A stretch of 64,000 nucleotides of DNA from Saccoglossus kowalevskii (lineage: Eukaryota > Hemichordata > Enteropneusta > Harrimaniidae). The notes beneath the pieces are model-generated. The model made no database searches. It worked only from the letters and a program-made list of their open reading frames with translations, and had not been told where the DNA came from. Numbering within the stretch: the first letter of the stretch is position 1; each line of letters starts with the position of its first letter. This document shows, piece after piece, positions 50,745 through 63,958 of this stretch. The position numbers and the translations under genes are program-made. The stretch lies in the NCBI RefSeq assembly GCF_000003605.2, contig NW_003139817.1:18456-82455 (forward strand), read 5' to 3'.

Positions 50745-53700
50745 TACTCCAATGCCATCTATGGTTATTTGCCTTGCATATAAATAGAAAATACATCAGG
50801 GATCTCTTTATATATAGCAGAAGAAGTTGGAGTGGGGGCTATTGCTACATTAGACAGTCAAAAGCATGTTCAAACACAACACATGCAGACTTGTAACCAG
50901 AATTGTTAATTTGCAGTATACGCATTGTAAACGTTGTCGTTTTCATTCTTCCGTGGCCTAATGACAATACACGTCTTTTATTACGTATACCACGAGATAG
51001 ATATTTCAATAAGGCAGTATGTAAATTATATCATATTATATCCCTTTCTATCTAGAAACACAAACCACAGGCCAAGCTCGTGAAATTCGTTTTCAACGTT
51101 CACAAATCGGGAATATAATATATTAAATAGTTTTAATACGTGTTATCAACGTCACAATATGTATTATAGTCTTTGCTAATGACGTTAATATCACACATAG
51201 CTTTAATTTTTTAAAGCACACATTTTCCAAGATATATACTTCCCTTTATATACAAATGTAAATTGAAGCATTCGTTCTACTTCAGTCCCCAACTTTTCAG
51301 CCATAAAAGAAAATGTTAATTCGTTACCAATTATAACTTTACGGCTCTTTGATCTGGCCATGAAAGAACGTCAAATTTAAGAATTGTGCTCCCGGAAATT
51401 TATTAACCCTTTCAAATACGTACCCAGTGCTTCGTTCATGTGGACTTGGAGAATTAATATTCCCTTGACGGAGCGACGATTTAATGCTTCCACATTCGCA
51501 AGTTTAAAATGTCAGCCGATATACACGGTATATTTACGAGTTTGTGTGTGCGTTTGGATTACCATAATGATTACTGGAGTATGCCGTACAGGTACTATGC
51601 CAACTGATTTAAATTGGTTTTTCCTCCTGATTAACCGTAGCATTGCAAGAATCTAATATACTTTAATGCTTATTAAGGCTAATAAATGTCAAACTTCGGT
51701 GAATGTATATGTAGCAATTGCACATGAAAAAAAAAAATCTTTTACGCAGACATCATACATATATTGCATATTTTATCATTGCATGGATTTGCGAAACTAT
51801 ATTTAAATAGTATATTGAATAAAAATATATATATATGCGAAGTAATTATCACTAAAGGAACTGAATGTGAGTTGAAATAAGTGACACTGTATTGTTGGTC
51901 TTCTTTGACTTTGCTTGCGGACTAAAAGCACAGACTTTAATTATTTAAAGCTGGCAACCAAGGACGTCTTATACATTTGTTAATTTTTAAAATATGGCCC
52001 TAAAATAACTCCACTTGTTTATATGTAATTGTATGATAATGTTGTCTTAATTTGTTGTAACCGTATATTTGTTGTATCGTTACTATTACTAATTCGGTGT
52101 CATTTCGCACTGTTTTACCAATGATACTATATGTCATACTTGTTTTATACATCAAGTCAAACAGTAATTATTGACTTTGTGTATTGAGGTTCAACCATCG
52201 CGTGTTGTGTCTGCTTCAGTTTAGTGTTTTATTCATTTGTAATTACACGTCTATGGGCATGACGTCATTTCTAATTTGATGTGTCTATGGCATATAATCA
52301 CTCCATGTTGTATGTTTCCATGTTACTGAATACCAATTAAATAAAGTTGTAGCCTCAGTCATATATGTAATATAAAATACACACTTGATGCATATCACTA
52401 TTGACATTACCCGTTATTTTGGGTCAACCAATTATACATTGCTTAGGCACGCATTTTATATATTGCCACGGTTGCTCGGCGGGGTTATAATACTATACGC
52501 ATGTACAATATTTAAACAAACATGGAGGATTTATCAAATAATTGAAATTATACTTAGTAATGAAAATATATACTAACATGATTTCAGTCACGATATGTTT
52601 TATCAACTTTTACAGTTTCAGTGAATTCAACATTTTACTGAGAGAGACAAACATGATGATTGGTAAAGGAAAGTACATTGTTATATGGAATCGTATACAC
52701 ATTTATTTTAGCCACAAAATACTTGTATCTGACATTAGTAGCTACATTAAGGTGTAACATTTCCGAAGCCTAACACGTACTCAGTACATGTTTGATCACG
52801 CCGATCTTGTGTAGCCTAGAGGTTGATTACTGCGTGATGAGTGGAACACACTGATCATATTCAAACTCAAAGCCTTGAAGCGTAGTTTGCAGATAACCCT
52901 CGTGGTATCGCATACAATATATATGTGTATAACCCATATAAGAGAGAGAACTATTGACCTTAGCGTGGAACTTCGCAGTTTTCGAAACTGTACACAAATC
53001 GGCCATGTAACGAATGCATGTTAAATACATCTGTACATACTTGATATTATATATATATTTAATAGTTGTTCATCTAGAAACGACGGAATGAATAAGTTAA
53101 CACTAGCTTAATTAACTTTTTGTTAACATTTATGTTTGTTGCCCCACCTTAAATGATATGACACGCCATTTGCAATAAATTGATTTGAAATATGATTCGT
53201 TGTTGAATTGATGTCGGGAGATTTAATTAAACGTGCATGATCCTTTTATCAATGTAAAACCAGATAATGCGCCTAGAAGCAGTAATGAATACTTCTTTAT
53301 AAAAAGGCTTGGCGAACATGTTGACGATCGTGTTGTGGATGTTCTAAATCATCAGATAACGACTGTTATCTCAAGGTTAAAACACGACTGACTATATGGC
53401 TTACCGGCGAAAACAACATGTTCGCTTGACATAGCTAAGAAACAGACTTGCATGTTTATTCAGAACTCGTTGGTGAGATTACTCTTTCCAATTCAGATTA
53501 CATATGTAATCCATTAGATACCACACAGTCATTCTTTAGACACTCGTTTTTGTTCGATTAACCTAACTATACAAATATATATCGCGTCTCCGAAGTAATT
53601 ACAAACTTTTTTCAGGTGTTTTTTTTCAATCAATTCTAATCTACTAGTAATTAAGTTTTTAGTTTGTTGAAAACCTCCTAGTTTGTTTTCTCGAACAAAT

Positions 53701-55820
53701 ATTAACTAAAATTAGGCCTCTTATCTGTCATCTTTGTGATACATTTTTTCACAAATGTGTATTTGTTGACGGGGTAATCTAGTGTGATCACGTGGATGAG
53801 CAATTAATCATTGACTAATTATGCTAGTATATATATGTTGCTAGAGAAATCAACGTTACGAGTTCGTGTGTGAATGTTAATTCATATCATGGCGGTCTTG
53901 TGTGACAGTCTGATATAACTGGAGGATTAATTTAAAATGCTTTAAAAAAATAAAATAGCTGCTGTATAGTTGTACATTGCTTCATATACATTAGACAAAG
54001 TGGTTCGATGTGCAGCTTTCAAAGCCAAACAAAATAGTCAAAAATAATTGGCATGGTATTTCCTTCAAGACAACGCCCCTTCGACATATGTGTAGTCCAT
54101 TTGAAAACGAACCGGGTGTGCACATGCATACATACTAAATGTATATAGTTTACGTACATGTAAACTCAAGGAGAATTAGTAAGAATGCCGCCCTGTGTAA
54201 AATTAATCGTATTTCTTTCATCGCGTCGAAATAAGATCCACCTATTTCATTGTATATGTAGATGTTGTCTTCTCTGTGGCCTTCAATGTCATTCCATATT
54301 AAACTTGACATTGAATCATGACTCGCCATGGTAATATGTGCGTATTAGGTGAGATTGTGGGAACCAGAGTAGTGATCTCTAATCGTTTACGGGAAGTGCG
54401 CGGATGGATACCGGTAATCACAGAAAAGGTATATTATGTAGCTGTATAACGCTGGTCACTGACGATAAAAGGTTTTGTCTCCAAATGAAATGAAGCAAAT
54501 TATTTGACATTTAAAGTGTAATAATGTTCCAGTGGGGTCTCTAATGTGACAAACGATAATACAGGCGTAAAGAATTGCATCCATCTCTTAATGTTTAGTA
54601 TTCATGACGATTGGCATGGCTCAGAACACATGCATATTTTGACACATTATGTGTTTCTCTAAATTTCATATTGTTTCAAAGAACACAAACTAAGCAACAC
54701 AATTTGCATTGATAATGAACATGTGTTATCATTTATATATATAATTTATATATATAATTAATGGTAATGGTAAGCCCAATGGTTCATTTCTATATAGTTT
54801 ACATTCATCACTGAGTTGATTTATTCTGGGTTCTGTGACAAATATTTATTGTTCATAAGCATTCAACTGAACTTCTTACGTAATACTAATAATATACATC
54901 TTTCTTACATTTATTTGACTTTCCATACATTTTAATCTATACTAACAATCTACGTTATTGGTGATCGTTGTATATAATACTTAACACACAAAATCCAGCA
55001 TTTTGTAGAACTATCAACTCATCAAAAATCAATTAGATTGATAAATCATTTGACATAATTTAACCATAATCAAATATCCATCTTCAAATGTCGACAGCGC
55101 GCCCAACCAAATATACACCAATTCGTATGAAGTTCGCTAGATCACATACATACATTGATTATTATTAAACATAATATTTGGTACATAGAAGATATCTCAT
55201 TTCACTGCAATATCAGATTTATTAAATGAGTGTAACAATTAAAATGATATCCTACTTATCATATGCATGCATATCGAAGCATAGTTACCGTATAATTACC
55301 GTTTGGCTGATTCATTGGTAACATAATTGCTAATTACGAAGTCACTTCCAACCGTGGCTGTTTCGCACTCCGTGATGAATCGCCTCTAGACATGGTTATA
55401 ACAAATGTATGTGCTTTGGGAAGTTGGAAGAATTTATACGGGATATCAGCTTCAATTGTTTCTTTTTACATTCCGATTATCTCTGTGCATATTAGAAAAA
55501 ATGTGACGGAAGTTGCCAGAACCGATTCTAGACTCGAAACAAATTATGTAAAGTTAATTTGTTAAATGTGAGCAAAGAAGCACTCTATGAAAAAGTCGAT
55601 GATCTAGATCTATACATGTATAACTGGATGAAAATGATTGTTTCGATGTCATTGTACATTAAATATACTTTGTGTTTACCAGTGTTGAGCACGTTATTTT
55701 TAAGATAACACAGAAGTAGAGTATAGTCGTACAGGAATGGAGGTCACGGTGCATTACTATATTCAACTTATAACCTGTCAAATAACAACACCTGGAGTTG
55801 ACAGTCTATACGGGGGTTGT
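50745..55820. other. non-coding interval
   Basis: AT-rich with short (TA)n runs near 51825, 53047 and 54735, and one TGACGTCA. No supported gene or repeat block. Confidence 0.45.
52260..52267. promoter_or_regulatory. CRE-type palindrome TGACGTCA
   Basis: Perfect consensus inside ATGACGTCAT. Confidence 0.3.
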
Positions 55821-55826
55821 ACATCT

Positions 55827-56575
55827 ATTGATATAAGCAAATTATATGTAATAATTACACAATATGTACATAATATGTAAATAATATGTAAATAATATGT
55901 AAATAATATAATTGTGGTACAAATTGTTTGTATATAATGGAGTGAATTATTGAACATATTTGTATATAATAATAGATAGCTCATTACTTATTTATATACA
56001 ATTTTGCTTCCAATATATTATATATAAATATATTGTTCAATTATTTGCATATAGCGTAATTATTTATATACAATTTGAGTATGCTGTTTTAATAATTTAC
56101 AAAATGATATAACAGCGCGTCCTGTGATGACACAACGGGTTAGATGTCAACTCACCTGAGCCGCGTCATGCAAACTCTTAGCTTAGTTACTGGTCGTTAC
56201 TGCCCGAGCCAGTGAACAAAATAGTTTATAAATAACTGCAATATATATATATTACAAATGTGCGTAAACATTTTATGTATATACTATAATTGTTGTCTGT
56301 TATGCAGTTTCATTTATTATATGCAAATAAATTTAGGGTTATGTAGTATGTTATAACATTTTATTATATATATATATAATTGGGAATCGTTTTTATTAAC
56401 ATTTCTTTATATATAATATATTTGAACCAAAATTGTATATAAATAAGTAATGAGCTATATTTTATTATAAACAAATAATTAATAATTCATTTATACTCAT
56501 ATACACACAAATTGTACCGCAATTTATATATATATAATCGTGTAATTATTACATATAATTTACTTACATCAATAA
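55827..56575. mobile_element. foldback element with long inverted arms
   Basis: The left arm (about 55827-56028) and right arm (about 56406-56575) are inverted copies. Shared blocks include AAATTATATGTAATAATTAC, AGCTCATTACTTATTTATAT and AATATATTATATATAAA. The left arm is longer because of an 11-bp expansion (AATATGTAAAT, three to four times, near 55870). About 375 bp separates the arms and includes the only GC-richer patch (56110-56220). No coding capacity, so it fits a MITE or foldback transposon. Confidence 0.75.
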
Positions 56576-56579
56576 ATGC

Positions 56580-57250
56580 ACAAATGGCACCCCAAGGTAG
56601 TCAACATCCACGTTCTAATGAATGTTTTCGTCGTGACAGTTAATCACTGTTTTCTACATACGAACCGATATATACTATGTTGCACGAGTGTAAATACAGG
56701 GTGTACTAGGTGTCATGCACAATTCAAGCTGCGTTTCCATTACAATGTCTCTGTGAAATGTACTTATTCGTTGTGGCAGGTTAGCGCTGTAATGTAATCA
56801 TGTAAAAACATGCCGATATGCATTAAAATCAAAAGTTCTAACTAATTAGGCAATTTCAGTGGAGAAATATATGGAGCAAAATCATTAAGCTTACGCATAT
56901 TCATGATCCACAAACATAGTTCTATGACAAGCAGGGGATGATTATACGTGGTAGGTGAATTGAATTTTGAATTTGATTTGTATAGTATTTCTGATGTTTG
57001 CAAAAACACATGGATAATATAGTGAGGTATAGCTTTGACAAAAGTCAATTCAGATTTGGTATGTAGACGTTTTGAGGACGGGTACTATCATGAAAACTCA
57101 CTAGATACATTCGTTGATAGAATTCATTGAATATGATTACGCGCGATGCTGTAATGAGTGTGAGTTACAAGGCACAAGTTAATCTTCTGTGAAGTACAAC
57201 ATTTATCATTGCAGCAGTATGTATACCAATATTTATGTATTTATCAATTG
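56580..57250. other. non-coding interval
   Basis: AT-rich. It would contain the 3' UTR of the minus-strand ORF at 57254 if that is a gene. Confidence 0.4.
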
Positions 57251-57253
57251 TTC

Positions 57254-57619
57254 CTAATAAGGATGTGATCTCTCTTTCACGTCAAACATACCAATAATGC
57301 ATATTCGTTTATTTAACGTGGCGGAAACATGTCTATGATCAATAATATAATCAGTTGTGTCTTGAAAAGGTGATATTTTGCGTTGGATTTCTTTCTTGAC
57401 ACTTCCTATCAAAGTGTATTTCCAGTTATTTAAGTGTAAGCTTCGGATGTGCTCTACAGTATTTATTTTTATCATGTGTAATTCTGTATGCGTTACTGTC
57501 ACAGTATAAGGCATGCGGCACCCACAGAACTCACACTGGACAGGGGCTCGTTCACTGCTAGTATGGGGTGAACAATACAATAGTACTGGAAATGTAATAC
57601 ACATACACCAACATATCAT
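57254..57619 (-). CDS. hypothetical small protein with hydrophobic N terminus
   Basis: A 121-codon minus-strand frame starts MICWCMCITFPVLLYCSPHT and ends at TAG. The first 18 residues could be a signal peptide. Two close Cys (CEFCGC) follow at about residues 30-35, then a charged, partly helical-looking region with no domain I recognise. The frame is open about 26 codons upstream, but only GTG is available there, so the ATG at 57619 (A at -3) is preferred. A CCAAT-TATA arrangement lies 340-420 bases upstream on the same strand, and a 56-codon upstream ORF (57697-57867) lies between. That promoter context is the main support, because the length alone could be chance in this DNA. Confidence 0.25.
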   Translation of the reverse strand: MICWCMCITFPVLLYCSPHTSSERAPVQCEFCGCRMPYTVTVTHTELHMIKINTVEHIRSLHLNNWKYTLIGSVKKEIQRKISPFQDTTDYIIDHRHVSATLNKRICIIGMFDVKERSHPY

Positions 57620-57954
57620 GTTAAAGCTCCTTGCTATAATACCGTTCACAATAATTACACAAAACAAAGCACAGAATAATAAAATAAATAAATTCACTAA
57701 AATAGGGGATTGCTTAAGGAAGTGTACACAGCTCCAGGATGTGGAAATTGATGACAGTCAATTGCTTCTGCAACACAACAACGAAGAAATACAGGAGTCT
57801 TGCGTGCAGAGGAACGCTGGTATTCTGGAAGGCACCGTTGATAGCAGGAGATAGCAAAGCGGTTCATACAATCTCACAGAAGGATGATTGAAGCCTGTAT
57901 CACTTGTCTCACAATATCGCAGCAGCAACTGACAGAGTACTCAGTTGAAATGGT

Positions 57955-58041
57955 GAGCCACAACTGTCCTCAATCTAGCCTATTTATAGGCATAAGTGGC
58001 TCAGATTCAGATACACCACCTGGGTTTCCACATGAACCAAT
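57955..58041 (-). promoter_or_regulatory. candidate CCAAT-TATA promoter facing left
   Basis: On the minus strand TATAAATA lies at 57988-57981 and an inverted CCAAT box at 58041-58037, 49 bases farther upstream. This would place a start site near 57955 with CCAAT at about -85, the classical spacing. The same bases, CTATTTATAG, are also a perfect MEF2 site, an alternative reading. Confidence 0.35.
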
Positions 58042-58044
58042 CAG

Positions 58045-59045
58045 AATGTCTTGCTAGCAGCTGTCTCACGTAGGCAAGTCAGTAGATTGTAAACATACTT
58101 TGTTATGTAAATCACAAGCACGCCTGGTAGATTCCAACTGTCCTTCTAGAGTTGTAAACAAGTATGACATGTCAATCACCTTAATGACAGTTATAACACG
58201 GCAATGTACACCATTTCGTCCCATAATTCCATGCACACTTCTATTTGCATGGCTTCAAGTAATATAAATAAACAAAAAATAAAGGATGCCGACAATTACA
58301 GAGCATGGTTTGTATTGTTATCTCAACGAAAATAAACTTATAGGATCGTTGTAACAAATGAATAAAATGGAATAAATAACCTCATTCTTCATCAATTCAT
58401 TCTCTACAATCACACACTGGTATGTGCGACATTTTACATATCACTATGCGCGTTATAACCACAATTTAATACCTGATTGGGACCTGCTGAGATTCTTTGC
58501 CCAAACGTTTGGTTATTTGAACAATTGTTAACAAATATCACATTGGTGAGGTCTCTTTCGTATTATATGACATTTATACAGTGTCCACCTCGTGTTTCCG
58601 ATATCATGAATATCAGTTTTAACTGCAAATCCACATAGGAGCGTCATGATATTTGCATAGTATTACGGCATCCACATATAATATACTGAATAGTCTGTGT
58701 TATTGTAATATAGCATGTGTCTGAGCACATACACAGACAAATCAATAAAAGGACGTGAAGTGATAACAGATGGCTACGATCGCATAAATATGTCAATTCA
58801 TTGTTGAATTCCATTGATTGGTTCTTTCACTCAAAATGAATACACCATATTGAGTGTTTTGGTGTATGGTCGATCGTTCCACATATGAGACCACTGACAA
58901 TGTTCAGTTATTGATGTTATTTTCTAAAATAGTTGATTTATTTTAAATTGAATGTAGTTTTCAGACGTCGATGCATTTTCCAACTTGTTTGGTTACACTA
59001 AGAAGTGAAAGCATTGTTTTTATATCGTTCAACTATATTAAAAAG
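58045..59045. other. non-coding interval
   Basis: Ordinary AT-rich sequence. No gene or repeat was seen. Confidence 0.45.
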
Positions 59046-59046
59046 T

Positions 59047-59048
59047 AT

Positions 59049-59084
<36 letters not shown>

Positions 59085-59086
59085 TT

Positions 59087-59184
<98 letters not shown>

Positions 59185-59212
59185 TTAATTAATTAATTTA
59201 TTTATTTTATTA
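59047..59212. repeat. (TTTA)n microsatellite with TTAA interruptions
   Basis: About forty tetranucleotide units, with TTAA replacing TTTA near both ends. Confidence 0.95.
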
Positions 59213-59359
59213 TAGAGTGTTTTATTGTAGACAAATCTTCAATATTTTTAACAAAGCAACCAACCAGCCAAAATGGTTAATTTTATTACGTAAAATTAGC
59301 GGGAATAATATATAATAAGCTATACTAGAGCAATAATGAGCCTTCACAATTATCGTCTT

Positions 59360-59537
59360 ATACCGTTACCGCCGGTGATTTCTTCGCTACCTTCCAATCA
59401 CCTAAAAAATACGTAATTAAAGCTTGTAATCGTCTCAGTTTGTACTCGTTGATCTGCGCAACAGTCTAAGTGACCATCTTTGTTTATATGAGAGTCGGAG
59501 ACCTATGTATATCGCGTATGCGTGGCGCGACGACTAC
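59360..59537 (-). mobile_element. TTAA-type MITE, copy D, truncated
   Basis: The reverse complement matches the left and central part of copy A: TGTAGTCGTCGCGCC(A), CATATAAACAAAGATGG, ACTGTTGCGCA and ACCGGCGGTAAC. One terminal repeat is present at 59515-59537 and the other end is missing. Confidence 0.6.
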
Positions 59538-59539
59538 AG

Positions 59540-62500
59540 CAAGTTCGGATAGTAGTAGTCTTTAACTATGATTTGATGTCTCGAATTCTTCGCAGAACGT
59601 TATAAAAACCATCATGACAAACTGTCTTACTTATTTTGTCCATGGCGCATCTTTGTCTATCAGTATATCGAGTATTTCAGTTCCTCATCTGAATGGGAAC
59701 AAACACATTCAGTTTCCGCGGAAACATATTGAAATTACAAATCCAGGCAACGAAATTTCATTGTCGCGTGAAAGGCGACAACATCGTTGACACCAGTTGA
59801 CTTGATAGTCAACGCTCTGCTGGATACTGAATGATTTGTTTCACAATGATAATCTGAGAAACACCTCGTGACATTTTCGACCAATCGCGGCACAGTGTGA
59901 GCGTGATATGCGTCATAAAACCATGTGTGCTATATCATAGAATACATTTACGACAATAGTTATGTTTTTAGCAGTTAAACTGATTTAAACAAGACAATAT
60001 GAGAATCTTTTATTTCCATTTTGTATTTAATTATTATTCTTATATACATATTTTATTTTATTTTATTTTAATTATATCTTTATATAATATACAAAGATAA
60101 TACAAAACAATATATATGTGATAAAAACAAAAACAAATTATCAAATAATAATAAAACAAATCAAATACCAATCATACACGCCGTATAACATAAAATTATA
60201 ATCAGATTGCGTAAGAATTATGAATACTATTGTTAAAATGATGTGGCATGACTGTAGTTACTCAATTATACAAAAATAACTGCACAGCTACATTAGTGAC
60301 TTAAACATGTCTATTGAGCATAACGCCATTGTTTAACATCAATTGACTTGTTCATCAACTTAATTATTTAAAACGTTCAATAAGGTTAAAATACAATATG
60401 TTATACGACTTGAAATCTTCCATCCAGACCATCTATAGCGTCTCAGTTTATCTTTCCATCAGCAATGTGCATATATTGTCTGGAAGAAGAGAGGACGATG
60501 CTCCCGTTTTTAATTGGAACATGCTATGCAAACATTATATTTGTGCCGTGTATCTAGTACACGTGTTTACGAGTCCTAGGAATTTAACGGTGAATACCAT
60601 ACTCAATAGTTCTATGAATATTCATCGTTCTATGAATATTCATGATTTCTCACGGTATGACCCGGGTGCTAATGAACAATATCTTGTACATCAAGGGATA
60701 ACCTGTGTATCCCAACGTTTATTCCCTGATATACAAATTCAAATGTCATATAAAGGTTTTGGGGATGTGTTTACGATATATCGATGCTTGTACTTGTACA
60801 GACTAAGGGTGTCGATTTCGGTTATGTGCCATGTGGTATTTGTTTTTATACAACGCCCATGATTCAATATACTTCTCCTACTCATAGAAACTTAACAACA
60901 TACGCCAACTCAGGCGTGTACGCTCAGCGCCGATGTTACTACGCTCGGATACAAAATTATACAGTTTATTAAACAGTTTACCTTTGAATAAATAGCATAT
61001 AGATTGAATGCAGTTGATATTTCACAAATTCCTATATCAGGAGTATACAATAATACGGTTATTAACTGTATTTGTTAGTATTTGTTATTCGTTTGGTTCG
61101 TAATTAATTTGTTTTTCGAATATTATATGACTACATAGACGTAATCTAGTACGCTATGGACCCGGTAGCTTATATTGTGGACCCGGTAGCTTATATCTAC
61201 AAAAATGAACTGAAATAACACTGTAACAACACTAATAACCAAGTCATCACCGATGCAAGTTTTTAGCTAGAGGTTTCGATTTTAATTCAGTACTCGGCAA
61301 GATATACTCTATATCGCCCAGGCCAACGGATATTCCAACGTCTCGTCTTGCTTTGACGGAGATACTAGAAATGTTTTACAGAGGATATTGGAATCACCGG
61401 GAAACAAGGAAACAGAAAAATATCAGCATGACTTAGCCAAACACTGTAGCTGCAACTGCTTTTATTAATATATAAGAAACACCATTCAAATAATGTGCTT
61501 TCGCGGACACATACTCACAATGTATTATAATATTTATAATATAACATCGTTTGACCTTCTAAACGTCCGAAACTGTCACTCACTTAAAATAGATAATTCA
61601 ACACTCAATCTGATTTGCGCACGAGCGGTGTATGTCGAAACAATCTGCTTGTTTTACGTTTGAAATGCCGGACATAATGTGTGTTTGAAACAGGGTTCTG
61701 TTTTCCCGATGTAAACCCATTTAATCCGTCTATGCAGATGTGTAACCTCACCGTCTCCCAGGAGAATAGTAAACCTTCTAGTGAATTATACGCGTGATTC
61801 AATCACTGCTGGAGACAATACTTCATATATCTTCTTACAACATACAGGGTCAACATTACACGAGATCAGTAAGCCATAAGTACAACTGTTAATGTTACTT
61901 ATATGATTGTTTACTACATATGGGGACCGGAAAGTCGTGAGTGATATACATCGAAGTAATAATATTGTTAATATTTCTTGTGAAGATAGGAAGGGTCACC
62001 ATAAATGAGGAGCAGAGTGTTATGAGTGATAGCTATTGAATTAATAAACCTTTTGAAGACCTCGTGTTTATTATACACGGGGTCGGTAAAGTCATTTTGC
62101 GATTGATTTGGGGGTAATAAAACATTTCATTTTCGTCAAGTTATGCAACAGCGGAAGCATCCAACTGATAATTGAAACTGCTTTCTTCACAGACATAGTA
62201 TCGTGCAAGAGATTTGCAAAGTAGTAAACGTTTATGTCTGCTCGTTTGTCAGAAAACAACACGTTATCAATACATTACGTGATCGGAGATTTTACTTCTT
62301 GCTCGTCTTTTTTGTTAAGGCGTTATATTCTATCCTAATCCATTGACATTTTACTACAGTGCGAGAACGAAATTATAAAGCTATTAGAGACAAATGTATT
62401 CATGAAATTTGAAGAGATATTGCTATCTGACTGTGTGAAGCTACGAATGATGCGCTGCAGTGTGCTGCTGAATTTTAAAACAGTTTGGCAGGCAATCTTC

Positions 62501-63795
62501 GTCTGCCATTAGTCTGCTTATTACCCGACAAAACGTTCATTACTTCCTGCACACATACATACATATATCATTAAATGTGTACATTTGAATAGCATGCATG
62601 TATGTTCTTTTTTGAATATAATACGACATGGAAAATTCAGTATTATTGAAAATCAGTTAAACAGTGTTCCTTCTTTTTTTTTATAGATCATTATAAGTGC
62701 AATTATCTTGTGTAACACTGTGTCACTAATAAAATTGAAACCCAATTGTAACTGTATATTTTTAACAGAATCGTTCAGAGACAGGCAATATACGTGTGAA
62801 TATAAGGTTAATGGCTACACAAGACCCTGAGATTCTGATTCTATCGTAATGATATATTCACATAGCTATTTTATGTCTGCGTACAAAGCTAAGCTTTTAA
62901 TCAGAAACAAGGCAGTTTTCGTACTTCTGAAAGAAAAAATAATTGCACGAAAACTAATTATATAGTGGTTTGAGGAGGAGGTGGTCTTTGGTGGTCAATC
63001 CTGTTTCGTGGAGTTGTTACTTACTCAAATTCTCAAATTCGGCGAAGTATTCATGCGCCGAAACAAAATGTTTGGCAAATCCAAAACACAAGCAAATAAC
63101 CATTGGCATTCTGCAGTCACTGTAATATTATTAAAATGTCATTGAATGAAAATTGTTTTTATCCAGCCTTTCCTAGGTTAAGTTTACTCTACTGTCGCAA
63201 AATAATCTTCAATGTTAAAAATAAATCGTCAGCTAATCGCCGAAATAAACGTTCACATTTTAGTTTTAGTATTTGTGACCTTTCAGTGTGACGCAAAGCA
63301 TTAACATCTGTCACAGATGTGCATCCCATTATAACGTTATAATGTGTTTGCAACCTTTCTAAAATAAACGATTACAGTCTCATTGCATCACAAGCATAGT
63401 AAAACTAGTCAACCTTTCATCTACACCAATATCACCATAGTCTTATGGATAATGACTAACCCATCACCTTTTTCTAGAGCATATATTTCCATTTATGCAA
63501 AATCTATCAAGGACAACTAGATCCCATAACATTATAATAATATCTCTCTAAATTGTCTGCAATCGTGATCTTACCTTGAAGATCTAAATTTCTCCCAGAA
63601 CCTAATCATCTTTCTCGAATATACTTCGAAGAACTTTTACTAATACCTAATTTCTTCACAAAAGAAATTCATTAATAAACTCATTAACAATTTATTTGTG
63701 GTTTGTTTGTCTTCTAGTTCTAGTCTTCTGAGCAATAACTGTGAGGAATTCCAATTCATGTGCCATAATGACTTGCACCAGCGGAAAGACTAACA
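59540..63795. other. non-coding interval
   Basis: AT-rich, with (TATTT)n near 60050. The longest ATG frame in the non-coding DNA (60398-60862, plus, 154 codons) begins MLYDLKSSIQ and has no recognisable domain. About one frame of this length is not unlikely by chance over 64 kb. Confidence 0.45.
61157..61196. repeat. 19-bp direct duplication
   Basis: TGGACCCGGTAGCTTATAT occurs at 61157 and again at 61178, a recent local duplication. Confidence 0.9.
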
Positions 63796-63800
63796 TTGGC

Positions 63801-63958
63801 ATATTATATTATATTATATTATATTATATTATATTATATTATATTATATTATATTATATTATATTATATTATATTATATTATATTATATTATATTATATT
63901 ATATTATATTATATTATATTATATTATATTATATTATATTATATTATATTATATTATA
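63801..63958. repeat. (ATATT)n microsatellite
   Basis: About thirty-one uninterrupted pentanucleotide units with no visible errors, implying recent expansion or ongoing slippage. Confidence 0.95.

Noticed and set aside
50415-50896. Overlapping repetitive ORFs on both strands
   Set aside because: These are artefacts of the 61-bp tandem repeat, whose unit is not a multiple of three.
57620-57697. N-terminal extension of the 57.25 kb ORF by 26 codons
   Set aside because: It would need a GTG start. The ATG at 57619 is the first usable one in that frame.
60398-60862. 154-codon plus-strand ORF with a true ATG
   Set aside because: No domain, signal or promoter. With AT-rich stop frequency about 0.3 such frames are expected by chance, and the peptide contains a small direct repeat (TCTATGAATATTCAT).
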